This document shows positions 31,313-42,058 of a stretch of 64,000 nt of DNA, piece after piece; positions within the stretch are counted from its first letter, which is position 1, and each line of letters opens with the position of its first letter. The stretch spans positions 301,001 through 365,000 of the forward strand of contig CAUJNA010003325.1 in the NCBI GenBank assembly GCA_963377175.1, written 5' to 3'. Both the position numbers and the translations under genes were made by a program. The DNA is from Effrenium voratum (Eukaryota; Sar; Dinophyceae; Suessiales; Symbiodiniaceae). A model generated the notes under the pieces. That model saw nothing but the letters and a program-made list of their open reading frames with translations. It had not been told where the DNA came from and did no database searches.

Positions 31313-32165
31313 ACACACCACTAACCACCACCCTTGAAATTGGAAGTCCCAACATGGGGTGGGTGGACGGTTTGAGGGGTGGGTGGTTCGAACAGGATTC
31401 TTGAAGCAATGGGAATTTCGGACTGCCACCCTCAAACCATCCATGGCATTTCTAGGTTTCCCATTGCAAGGGTGGTGGGTGTGTTTTGGTGGGTACGGAT
31501 TGTTTGGATTCTTTTAACCGACAGGACTTTTTGTTTGTCCCCTTGGACACGTAGCCAAATGTGCCCTGCACTATCCTTTACTTGAGGATGGTAGGATTTC
31601 ATAGTGTGAGCAGGTACATACAGGCATATAAAAAATATAAATGGAGGGTGTACAAGTGGTATATCAGGGGTCAGCCCAACCCCCTTGGGTTGTCCTTGTT
31701 GAACCACCTACCTAGCAAGGAACCCCCGGAAAGTGGCAAACCGATCTGCAAGAATTGAGTCATTACGCTCGTAGGGAAGGGAGGGGTTTCCAAGCCATTT
31801 GCAGCAACCAACCCATTTTCCCGTGTGACCCATGGCAGTGCGGGACGGGGTGTATCTCTTGATTCCGCCCCAGCAAAGAATCAAGTGGGTTCCGCCTGGC
31901 TGATTACGCAGATTTGTTTGGTATGGAAATTCCCAACCGGCAATGTCCTTTTATGGGCCCCGCCGGAACTGCCAAGGTACGCCTTCTGGGCCGCATTCCA
32001 CTGATTCCCAAGGGCCAAGGAAAGGTCATGGCCCATGGTCCGTGGGCCCTATAGAACAAAAAGTTGCTGGGCTACGATGGCTCCCTTATATGAGTTGTTC
32101 CTTGGGAGCCCAAATCCACTGGCACCCCTCCCCTTGGTCTCTTGCATTGGGGCGGTCGGGAAAGG
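31313..32165. other. no gene seen
   Basis: Starts with the CA remnant (to 31319), then intron-like or intergenic DNA without an exon-like island. Confidence 0.35.
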
Positions 32166-32213
32166 AAGCTACTGAAGCTAATAAAGCTACTGAAGCTACT
32201 GAAGCTAATTGCT
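32166..32213. repeat. 9-bp tandem repeat (GAAGCTACT), five units
   Basis: GAAGCTACT, GAAGCTAAT, AAAGCTACT, GAAGCTACT, GAAGCTAAT in a row. Confidence 0.85.
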
Positions 32214-32358
32214 GGTAGTCTATGTTTCATTCGGGAGGGACATGAACATGGACTCAGAGACTCACTGAGTTTCCAAACAAAACCCTCGGAAACCCAAAAC
32301 AAATCAACGCCCACCTCGCCACATGGTTCCGACCGACTCGTCTTCCCCCCAAAGTCAG

Positions 32359-32472
32359 GCAGCCTTCGGCTCGAGCGGATCCGCCCGCCCGCTCGCCTGC
32401 CAGTCCTCCTGCGCCACGGGCACCAAGTCGGCGCAGGAGGCGGATCGCATCGGCCGCATTGGCGAGGCGCGC
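32359..32472 (+). CDS. candidate internal exon, gene ending at 33814
   Basis: After TCTTCCCCCCAAAGTCAG the frame reads AAFGSSGSARPLACQSSCAT, then GTKSAQEADRIGRIGEARF. More than nine in ten third positions are G or C, one of the clearest coding signals in the window. It is a Ser/Ala/Gly-rich segment with a charged end. Together with 32644-32768 and 33752-33814 it may belong to one + strand gene; no family is recognised. Confidence 0.5.
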
Positions 32473-32643
32473 TTTGTTTTGTTGTTTTTGGCTTTGCGGC
32501 GTGGGGGTTCTCTTTCATATCCGAGGGGTTCTCTTTCAAATCAAGCAACAACAAAAATGTGTGGTTTTCTTCCCCCTACGATTTTTCTCCTACGTTTTTT
32601 CTTGACAATGGTTTCTCTTTGACATCAACTCACAGAAAATCAG

Positions 32644-32768
32644 GGCAGTCTTTTGCCCCGTGATCCGGTCTCGCTCCTCGATTCGCCAGGCCTTGCAAGC
32701 TGAAGTGGCAGAGCTGTTGCAGTACAAGACCCAGGCCACCTGGCAAAGGCCCATCGGGCACCGGTGGG
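32644..32768 (+). CDS. candidate internal exon, helical
   Basis: Follows GAAAATCAG. The frame reads VFCPVIRSRSSIRQALQAEV, then AELLQYKTQATWQRPIGHR, with about four fifths of third positions G or C. SIRQALQAEVAELLQYKTQA has heptad-like spacing and could be a coiled coil. Antisense frames here are shadows. Confidence 0.45.
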
Positions 32769-33751
32769 GGACGGGACAACGGGAGCAGTGGATCAACTGA
32801 GGTTGGGTCTTGAAAGTTCCTTTCACTATGGTCAGGGGGTGCCTGAACCTGTTGAGCCTTTGTTGAGGAAAACCTACGAAATCCCACAACACCAGGCCAC
32901 GAACCCTTCCGCACGCCCATTTTCGGGATCGCAATATTCTGACCCAAATGAGCAGGAACTGCTGAAGGGTCTTCATGGGAGCCATCGGAGGGTCTAGGTG
33001 AGGACAAATTGTGTACTTCGGTCTTTGTGGTTGAAGTGGCCAAATTCACCTCATGGACATGTTGACCAGGATCCCCACTCCCTGCCCCCCAAAAAAAGCA
33101 TCTCCACCTTCGCAAATCGGCCGTAGACTTTGGCTTCTGGCCCCGCCAACCGGAACATGAAGACTGACGGAATGTTCCCCTGCCTGCCGGAGGTGGTGGA
33201 TGACTTTGCTTTTCATTTGCAGCCTGGGAGCTTTGCCGGGCGGCTTTGTACCGTTCAACAGGGGGTATACACTCTTGAACAATGGCTATGCAGCGGTGGT
33301 TTGCCAGGTTGATTGATCGTGGGGAGCAAATGGTTTGGGGGATGCCCGAGCAAATAAACCAACCGCATCTAACCACACAACCAAGGTGAAACACGGAACG
33401 TTGGAGAGTTTCCGTTGGTCCCTTGCGGTACTTTGGGCATGAACCGTAGAAGAAGATACCCCTTTTGGGGCTGGTTTTAAGGAAAATCAAAGAGAAACCA
33501 CTCATTGGAGACAACACCAATCTGGGTTTGGGTAGACCAGTTTAATACCATATTTTGACCATGGCACATGTGTTGGCAGAAGTTGGAAGTTGGAAGAGTC
33601 AACCAACCGCATCCAATCACACACACAAACAACCCATGCTAACACACGTTCGATGATTGTTTTTCTTCTTTTTCTCAGGGTTCCTTGTTCCCAGTGCTTG
33701 TCACTCGTGCTTGCAAAAAAAAACTGGCATCCACCTGAGACTAGGCTGCAG

Positions 33752-33814
33752 GAGCGCGCCAAAGAGCGGCTGCAGCAGTTGGAGAGCTACTCCGCCGCGC
33801 AGCAGGCCGCGTAA
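33752..33814 (+). CDS. candidate terminal exon with stop
   Basis: After CTAGGCTGCAG the phase 0 frame reads ERAKERLQQLESYSAAQQAA and ends at TAA (33812-33814). Only one codon besides the stop has A or T in third position. The sequence is strongly helical, consistent with the coiled-coil-like exon at 32644. It marks the 3' end of a + strand gene whose earlier exons lie upstream. Confidence 0.5.
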   Translation, partial: ERAKERLQQLESYSAAQQAA

Positions 33815-34709
33815 TTACCGGGGTGTGGATGGCTTGAAGTTTCCTATGGCTTCCTTAAATGGCTTCGGGACATGGCTTCCTTTTTTCAGGTCCTTTTGGT
33901 TTCCTGAAGTGGTCTTCCGGTTGGCTTCCTTGGTCCATTTGGACTCGGTTGTCGCGTGTTTCCGCTTGGCCTTCGATGGCAGGTGTCGGAGTCCAGTGTA
34001 ATGAGGACCCCATATTCATCAAGCAACCAGTCTATAGGTAGGGGGGTGGTTGTTGGCCCTTCCAAAAGTGGTTCGATTCTCCACTAAGCTCAGGGACGAA
34101 TAAACTGGGGTTGGTTCATCCTGATTGTGGGGTCAACATTATATAAACTTGCTGACTGAGGTGTACTAGGCTTATACCCCTGGAACATCTTGTTGGTGAC
34201 GGAATGGTAATGAGGGCTGAAACCATTTGGCGAAAACTTTGTTGCGCAAGTTGGGCCTATTTCAAGAATGAGGGTCCCCACATGTGCCAAGATGCAGATC
34301 AAAACTCGTTGAGCAAGGACGGTCATCAACTTCCTTGCAGAGAATTGAGACATTGATTCCCAGTTGTACTGGGGGTCTCCTCAAAGATGTTTGGTGTTTG
34401 GTGTACTCTTGGGGGCCAAGTGAAGGGAATGATGACCGCGGCCCACGCTTTCTTTGTCCTGTTTATCAAATTGGAAGAGATGGATTGCGGAGGCTTACCA
34501 AGGTATATGGCTGCTGTGCCACCCAATTCCGAGGTCGGTTTTCTCCATAAAGTGCCATACAGTTTTTTCATCTGGGGACATCCACCAAGACATCCACCAA
34601 GCATTTGGGAGGGGGTCCTCAGAATCCATACCCTCCCGACCAACATGGAAGCTCCCGAACGGACTTTGACAAGACCTGGTTCCAATTTGGAGAGGCCTGG
34701 GAGGTTCAG
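33815..34709. other. no gene seen
   Basis: Region after the terminal exon at 33814. No coding-like island until the acceptor at 34709. Confidence 0.35.
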
Positions 34710-34788
34710 GTCCCGGGGTCCCGCTCAGGCCATCTCGGAGGCGATCTTGAAGTCGGTGCAGAACGGTATCGGCAGGCATCGGGGCTTG
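34710..34788 (+). CDS. candidate internal exon
   Basis: After GGGAGGTTCAG the frame reads SRGPAQAISEAILKSVQNGI, then GRHRGL, with about four fifths of third positions G or C. It could be the first recognisable exon of the gene ending at 39397. Helical, no known motif. Confidence 0.4.
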
Positions 34789-35843
34789 GTTCGTCTGATT
34801 CGGATATCCGTGTTGAACGGTTTGGGTTGGTTTCCAATGGGATTGAAGCCAGCAATTTTCAAATGTGGGTCAAACATAAAAGCTGATGCAGAGCGCCATG
34901 GCAGCTGAAACTCGTGTCCAGGCATGGGCCATGAATATCCATCGCATGCGAGCCGGCTGTGAAGCAAAACCCCAGGAAGTTTCCGGCAAGCATCAAAGCC
35001 TTTGTTTCAGAGCCCCTTGCTTAGGGGGACTCCCAGAAATGCGATTCATGGCGAAGGGAACGGAAAATCCCATACGTGTTCACAGAAAGAGGCCATAGGA
35101 GGTCTATGTGGTGATCAAGCCCCTTTCCTCAATAAGGCCTTGAGGGCTTCATAGGCCATGGACCCTTCCAGCTTGACCGTGTTTTTGTGAGCTCCTTATA
35201 TGTCTTCGTTGGACACCCACCTAGAGGAAGATCATTGGAACGTGGCCTCTCCACAAGCTGATGATTGATCCACTCAAAAATTGGAAATATAGGTTTACCT
35301 CCCAACAATAGTTGGCTTCCCTCCGTTTGGACAGTTCGAAACAAGGGTATCCCTTGGCATTGTTACTCCGAGCCTTGAACAGGTGAGCACAGAGGGCATT
35401 GGGATTGCTCCAACACGGCAATTGGTTAAAGCGTCCATTCCCTGTAGGATCCCTTGAACGATACCTCAAAATCTCAAAATCACCTGTACCAGCTGATTTA
35501 GAGGGGCTCCTTGCAAAAGCAGGTGGTGTTTAGGTGTATCCTTTAGGGAATCCCAGACTTTTCGGATATGTGCGTTTGATCACTTTTATGTTTCTGGACT
35601 GTCACGCTTTTGGGGGGTCTGCCCATGTTAGTGACTGTTAGTGTTAAATCAACCGCTTTGAGCTTTGTTTGGGCTGAGAAATGTGATGAATTGTCATGGA
35701 TACCGTGGATGGACAAAATTCTGCACCACCTGAGACGCTGAAATTGTGATTCGCCTGTAGTAAATACCAGCAAACAATGGCTTCCCCTGGTTTGAACATG
35801 GTGCGAAATGGATTTCGTCCATCCCCGCTTCAGACTTCGCCAG
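34789..35843. other. no gene seen
   Basis: Intron-like DNA. GGTGCGAAATGGATTTCGTCC at 35800-35820 recurs with one change at 50710-50730. Confidence 0.35.
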
Positions 35844-35900
35844 GTCTTTGGCTGAGATCCACAAGCTGGAGATGGAGGCGAGTCGTTCTGCGGGGCTGAG
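35844..35900 (+). CDS. candidate internal exon, gene ending at 39397
   Basis: After CTTCGCCAG (or CGCTTCAG at 35833) the frame reads SLAEIHKLEMEASRSAGL, charged and helical, with mostly G or C third positions. It is in line with the exons at 37313, 38069, 38582 and 39305, all on +. Confidence 0.4.
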
Positions 35901-36183
35901 ATGGGATTTGGCTTCTCGAATCGATTCCTATTTTCAGGAAGCCAAATGCTTTTCACAAGACTCGTCTCCGTCGAAAAGTTCAGGCCAACACACCTGGAGG
36001 AACCAGAGGGTGGACCCTCAAAGTTTTGTGGAGAAGTCTCTTATAGCCGAATGGTCAGTAGGATTTTCGCCCCACTATGGGTATACCCACCAGAAGCAGG
36101 GTGATTGAGGCGAATTTCCCGGATTTCTCCGCTGTTCTTGGTGGATGTGCGACTGATTTCCTGGAGCTGTCACCTGCGTGTAG

Positions 36184-36852
<669 letters not shown>

Positions 36853-37312
36853 TGGCAAATTTGCCGGAAATGTCCAGGTGATTCAGGATTGCTGCAAGCT
36901 TTTCAAAGATGACCAGGCCTTCGCGTTTTTGTTGTTGAGAGGTTGCCTTTGGTTGCCCTCACGGCTGCAATTTGGTTCTTTTGCAGGGTGCGTGGCAAGT
37001 CTGCTCTTGAGTGGTCCGGTCCGGCCAATTGATGAAAAGCTCACCCAGGAGAAAAGCGAGCTCATGCTTACGTGGCCATCTCCGTTTTGAATCATAGCAG
37101 TTTGACCACATACCCGATGTTAGGCTGAAGCTCGCATATTCTTTCGCCATTGCATCTTGCCCCACCTGATGTTCAACCCAGGAAGGTCCTTCCAAAAAAG
37201 CACATGTCTAAACCAGACCCCTCCCAGTCAGGCTTCAGGTTAGATGCAGCGCAAGTGGCTCGTTCTCCCAAAAACGTTCCTGGTGGTTGGCTCCTTTGTC
37301 GCCGCAAGGCAG

Positions 37313-37374
37313 AGACCTCCATGGCGCAATTGGTGCAGGGCGAGGCGCTTCGTCGCAATCAAGTCGCGGGATCG
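37313..37374 (+). CDS. candidate internal exon, gene ending at 39397
   Basis: After GTCGCCGCAAGGCAG the frame reads TSMAQLVQGEALRRNQVAGS, with about three quarters of third positions G or C, and GGATCG|GTGGCT gives a GT donor at 37374. Helical, no known motif. Confidence 0.4.
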
Positions 37375-37474
37375 GTGGCTTCGGCCCGGACCTCCCACTC
37401 CTTTTTGGGGCCATGTCTGGGTAGCCCTGTGGCGGGGTGATGTTCGAGGACTGAGATTTCTAGATGAGACGGTG

Positions 37475-37645
37475 ACCAGCCAAGAAGAGAGAAATGGCTG
37501 GTGAGGAAGGGAATGAAATGGTGGGTAAAAAGATGTCCACCATTTCCTCCTTCCCTTCCCTCTCACACCTCCTCCGTCTATCCCAGATGCGGAGGTGTGT
37601 GGAAGGGAGAAGGAAGACCATCCGCTGGCCAGTTCTTTCCAGCGG
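37475..37645. repeat. cluster of four consecutive perfect hairpins
   Basis: Perfect stems: ACCAGCCA/TGGCTGGT (37475-37482, 37495-37502), GAAATGGTGG/CCACCATTTC (37515-37524, 37537-37546), CACACCTCC/GGAGGTGTG (37564-37572, 37591-37599) and CCGCTGG/CCAGCGG (37622-37628, 37639-37645). Loops are 10-18 bases. Possibly a foldback MITE or a structured RNA; unassigned. Confidence 0.6.
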
Positions 37646-37834
37646 TTACAAATGATTCCAAATTCTAAGATAAACTGCTTCTAATTAAGTCTATTCAAGG
37701 ATTACCTGGCATGCGATTCCAAGAGCTGACAGGTGGTGGAGAGAGGAATGACACCTGATTCAGAATCCATCTACCCGCTCCCTTCGGTCTCTCTGTTCAC
37801 CATGTAACCTCCATTCTAGTCCTCACTGTAAACA

Positions 37835-37858
37835 ATATATATATATATATATATATAT
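37835..37858. repeat. (AT)n microsatellite
   Basis: Twelve AT units. Confidence 0.9.
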
Positions 37859-38068
37859 CAGGGCCCCAGTTTGCTCTTTTACAGCGGGAAGGGGTCGTTT
37901 TTTGTTGTCCTCCATGTGTCCACTGAAGGCAGTGCAAAGTCTTCATCCACCGACATGTGCTTTTGTTGGGGCTGTGCGGTTTTTCAGGATACAGCAAGCC
38001 GCGCGGATTGTTTGCTCTGCAGGAGGGTGGTGGGGGGGAGGGGGCTGTTCAGAAACCAACCCATGCAG

Positions 38069-38128
38069 GTGAACCGTGCCATGGAGATCGCGGACGCGCG
38101 CATGGACCTGGTTCGGCAGTCCGCGCAG
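38069..38128 (+). CDS. candidate internal exon with GC donor
   Basis: After ACCCATGCAG, twenty in-phase codons read VNRAMEIADARMDLVRQSAQ and end at TCCGCGCAG|GCAATT, a GC-type donor. GC donors and AG|G acceptors are known features of dinoflagellate introns. Nearly all third positions are G or C. The exon starts and ends in phase 0, as does the next candidate, which supports joining them. Helical and charged; family not recognised. Confidence 0.5.
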
Positions 38129-38463
38129 GCAATTGCTTGGGGAGTTGTGCGGCAGCCATCTCTTGACAACCCATATCCCCACATCTCCCAAAGAGGGGAG
38201 ACAACCCTTGGACCCCCCCAAATGGTGAGTTTCCTTTCTGTTTCCCTTTGGCAACTGAACCAAAAGGTGCAACCCCACAGGTGCCTTCTGGTAGTTGGGG
38301 GGGTAAATACCGCCCAAAGGGTGGTCCGCCATTTCGAGCAACAAAACAACACTTTGGTGCATGTTGCTTGGATGTTAGGACTTCAACTTTTTGCCGACTG
38401 GGTTTTCCATTACACCACTAAAAGTTAAACTTAAAGTCAGGTTTTTTCAAATCCATTGGATTT

Positions 38464-38504
38464 AAGCTTGATCCAATCTGGATTTAAACATATGGATCAA
38501 GCTT
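38464..38504. repeat. 12-bp perfect inverted repeat
   Basis: AAGCTTGATCCA at 38464-38475 and TGGATCAAGCTT at 38493-38504. Just upstream lies the palindrome AAATCCATTGGATTT (38449-38463) and, at 38405-38436, one copy of a short palindromic repeat also found near 56362 and 59385. Confidence 0.7.
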
Positions 38505-38581
38505 CTCATACTGAAAGGGGAGCAGAAAGCAACCGAGTTCAAAGGGGCCCCAAGGTCACACAAATGTGTTGCTTTCCGCAG

Positions 38582-38628
38582 GCCATGGAGCGCCGCGTCT
38601 CCGACACTGTGGAGGCTTTTGCGGGGTT
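38582..38628 (+). CDS. candidate internal exon
   Basis: After GCTTTCCGCAG the phase 0 frame reads AMERRVSDTVEAFAGL, with mostly G or C third positions. Its phase fits the end of the exon at 38069-38128. Confidence 0.4.
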
Positions 38629-39304
38629 GGATTGGAGCAACGGCTCAGTGGCTCCTTGTGTTTTGTACGGGTACCCGTTCTGGGCCATGGGGTGGGTTTA
38701 AGGAAAGCACGCAAATTTTGATGGTTTTCCCAGAGCCTGAGACAAACCCGGCCCATATATGTTTTTCTTTTTCTTTTTTGGGAGGGGGGAACCAGTCACC
38801 AAAGGGAAATCCAAAGGACACCCTTTTGTTTCGGCCACACCTATCCCGCATGTGCACATGGAACCTAATAAATTGAACTGGGGTCCCCAGGACCCCAACA
38901 GGATGCTCTAAACCTACTGGTTCAGAGGTAACTCGAAATAGGAGCAGTTGCATCTTTGTAGGGGCCGGGGCCAGCAAGGGCTCAGAACTCGGCTTAGATG
39001 TATCGGAAAAGGGGATAGCATGGAGCACACTGACCGGGATTTTTTGTTTAAATCAAATCCAAAGGCGGAGACATTGAGTATCGACGCTGGCTTGGCATTT
39101 TTACTTTAAAGGGAGGTCAAAAAGAAGCCAATCATCTTGAGGGGTCCTAGCCACAGAAATGAGACCTTGGTCCATGGCTAGATTTCCTTCTTTTAAGGGT
39201 ACTTTGAGGAGACCAACAGGAAGCCGATCATTCCAGTGGTCCTACCCACCCACAGACCCGGTGACCAGGTCCATTTTGCGAAGCCATAGACCCCGTTGGG
39301 GCAG

Positions 39305-39397
39305 GTCTTGTTGTCTTTGCTCAAGTACTTCCGGTCCAAAGGCTGCGACGGACAGGCCGGGAAGCTTCGGCCGGGTCTTGAGTATGTCTCAAAGTAG
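39305..39397 (+). CDS. candidate terminal exon with stop
   Basis: After CGTTGGGGCAG the phase 0 frame reads VLLSLLKYFRSKGCDGQAGK, then LRPGLEYVSK, and ends in TAG (39395-39397). It closes the + strand gene with candidate exons at 35844, 37313, 38069 and 38582. Third positions favour G or C. No family is recognised. Confidence 0.45.
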   Translation, partial: VLLSLLKYFRSKGCDGQAGKLRPGLEYVSK

Positions 39398-40363
39398 GCT
39401 GCGATGGACCAACAAATGGCAAGGGTGTTTCCTTTTGGTTTTGCTTTAAAGCACAACCAACAAGGATTCACCATTTTTGAGCAAGCTTTTGTTTGCAACC
39501 CCTTTCTTTCTGTGGGATTCCAGCACCATTACACAAGGGGGGCAATAAAAGCACCATTGGCTGCCTGTCCAGGGTTCGAAGGGGTGAAGTGTGTTTAAAG
39601 TAGTTTGGTTCGGCCTCTTCAATGCAAGCTGCCCTTGAAAATGGGAGATTGCCTGAAAACAAGTCGTGATGAAGCCTGGGGTGGTGGCGAGGTTGAATGA
39701 AACTGTCCACCTATGTTTTGTTTGGGTTTCCCGACTTAAGTTCAGGTTTGTGAGGTATGACAATGGACGTGGGCCTTTTTTTGTGAGTCTCCGCTTTTCG
39801 TGTGTGCGACATTTCGAGTACCATCATTTCCGGCATATGAGGTGGGCGACATTTCCAGTGGTCCGTTTTGGCTTCGGGACTGCAGGAACATTAGCCGTCC
39901 CTGGTGCCCAAAAGCCTTAAGTGAAGTCTTGGTCTGGGGATAGAGTGTGTGGATGAATTCCTGCACCATGTAAGAAGATCTGAAATGATGTGATTCCTCC
40001 CGTAAATACCAAGAAACGTATAGTGGTTCAACCAAGGTTTCTTAGGTTTGGAAATGGATTTTGTGTTGAACAGCACAGGATTCCCTGGCACCCCTATCAA
40101 GCCCCTCACGGCAGCGGCATGATTGCGAGCTCTACGAGTGAGCTGGAATTCGGAGGATTGCTGGTCAACCGAAATGGATGAGGCCATTCCCCCCCCCCCC
40201 CCAACAAAACAAAAATGATGAAAAGAGAAATGGCAAAAAAGCACCTAAACCCTGAAAAGGCCCTAAGCCCTAAACCCAAAGAAAAAGCCAAATCTTACAA
40301 ACAAAAAGCGAGAAAAACCAAAAACAAAAAGGTTTCCCCGCGCGGTGAACCTCACGCAGTCCC
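39398..40363. other. no gene seen
   Basis: Region after the terminal exon at 39397. Poly-C at 40188-40202, otherwise nothing recognised. Confidence 0.35.
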
Positions 40364-40450
40364 ATGGCAGGCGCCGGCTTCGGCGCGCCGGACCCTGCGC
40401 ACCGCGAGCTCTGGCTCCGGCTCCGGAAGCTCCCGGCGGCGGGAGGAGGC
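40364..40450 (+). CDS. candidate exon, frame ambiguous
   Basis: A strongly GC-rich island. The + frame FGAPDPAHRELWLRLRKLPA and the frame ASARRTLRTASSGSGSGSSR both have G or C in most third positions. The first looks more like a folded protein, the second like a linker. CCATGGCAG at 40362-40370 would be an acceptor. Confidence 0.3.
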
Positions 40451-40828
40451 GCCGGTTGTGGGTGTGCGCCTTTTCTGAGTTGGTTGAAGCCAAAGGGAAA
40501 CACCAAAGGGGAAAAACCAAAGGGAAAACCACCAAAAGGGAAAAGGAAAACCACCAAAACCACCAAAACCACCAAACACAAAGAAAGGCCAAAGGGAAAG
40601 CCACGCAGAAAAAAAGGAAAAGGAAGAGCCAATGGAGCAACCGCCAGAAGGAAACAAAACACAAATTTAAAACCCTTGGTTACGTGGTTTTTCGAAGAAA
40701 CATCCAAAGGAAGACCGAAGGCATGTTGAGAGTGTTTTAAGACGTGCCCGCAACGAGGACTTCCGAGACTTGCTCAGAATCACTCGTCCTTTGACTTAGG
40801 AGGTAAACGACCATGTCAGAGTTTTGCC

Positions 40829-40911
40829 CACACTTGTGCTCTATCCCCTCCTGACATAGCAAGTTGTTCCGGAATGGAGGAAGATAGTACGCCACAAAGG
40901 CTGATCTGGGA
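40829..40911. repeat. short terminal direct repeat, left
   Basis: CACACTTGTGCTCTATCCC, TCCTGACATAGCAAGTTG and GATAGTACGCCACAAAGGC match 48867-48971 with one substitution; the right copy has a 23-base insert after TTGTTCCGG. Confidence 0.75.
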
Positions 40912-41010
40912 GGACATGCACGATGCGAAATTGGAGTTTAAGGGGCTGGCCGGCATTTGCCTCTCAGCTTCACCTGGCTCTTGCTTTCATATACCCGCAG
41001 CCAAAAACTT

Positions 41011-41602
41011 AACATTTGGACAAGCGCACAGGGAATCCAGCAACCAAGGAAAAAAGGGGAAAAAGAGAAAACAAAAAGGAAAGGAAAAACACCCCAAAAA
41101 AGAAGAGAGGGGACCTGGGCAAGAAATAGGTCAGGATTCCAATGCTTTCGGACGTGCCAGCGACTGCAAATCGTAAGGTGAAACCCGCAGGCGCTTGCGC
41201 CTCTGGGCCGCAGGGTTGGACACACACGCACACTCACACACACACATACGCACAAGAGCAGACAACACAATAAGCTATCCTGGTTTTGGTCAGGACATCA
41301 ACCGCATTAAAAGATCTAGCAATGTCTCAGCATGGCCGTCACCTGGCTTGCAGCCTCTTCTGGCTAGTCTCGTGACATAAATCAAGAACAGTAGCATGAA
41401 CGGAGGTCCGCAGGGAATCCAAGTCGTCAAGAAGAGAGGGAACCCATACAGCACAAAATTGAGACACCAATTAACCCGGGCGCGCTGGTGACTGTAGCTC
41501 GGAAGGCTAAAACTGCCGGTGGTATCCATGTGGTCAACATCCGGCCCTTAGTTTCAAAGCTAACATTTGGGCAAACGCGCAGGGAATCCAGCAACCAAGA
41601 AG
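41011..41602. repeat. internal direct repeats in the decayed element
   Basis: AACATTTGGACAAGCGCACA, then GGGAATCCAGCAACCAAG, at 41011-41048 is repeated with three changes at 41562-41600. A third, weaker copy (CGCAGGGAATCCA) lies at 41406. They flank untranslated DNA downstream of the minus-strand ORF1. Confidence 0.65.
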
Positions 41603-42058
41603 AAAGGGAACCAAGAGAAACATTGGGCCATATCCAATACACTCCGTGGCTCGTGCACCACCTTATTGTGCGGTGGAATCGGTCGCCTGACCGAAAAAGG
41701 AAACACAAGCGAGGCCGGATTTAACAAATCCTGTTGCAGGGCACAATGTTTGCCCAGCTTAAACACAAGTCATTGAATGACATCATGGCAATCGGCGTAA
41801 GATGCTCCATATCATTAGTGAAAAGCTAACCATCGGAGTCACCGCAGAGGGAACCCTAAAACAGGAAAACAAAGGTCCCGCAGACAAGAAAACTGCACAC
41901 GGCACATCGCACGCAATGCCAGAAACCATATCAGAACTACCGTGGACCATATCAGCACCGCGCGTTCGGAGCTCAAGTTCGGAGCTCAAGGTGGTCGGCA
42001 GCATGCGTAATGGTTTTCTACACTGAAAGTGTCGGAGTCAAAAGGCAATGACATCGAA

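Noticed and set aside
32630..33520. 296-codon minus-strand frame
   Set aside because: It overlaps a + strand island with strong third-position bias (32644-32768), and its own composition is not coding-like.
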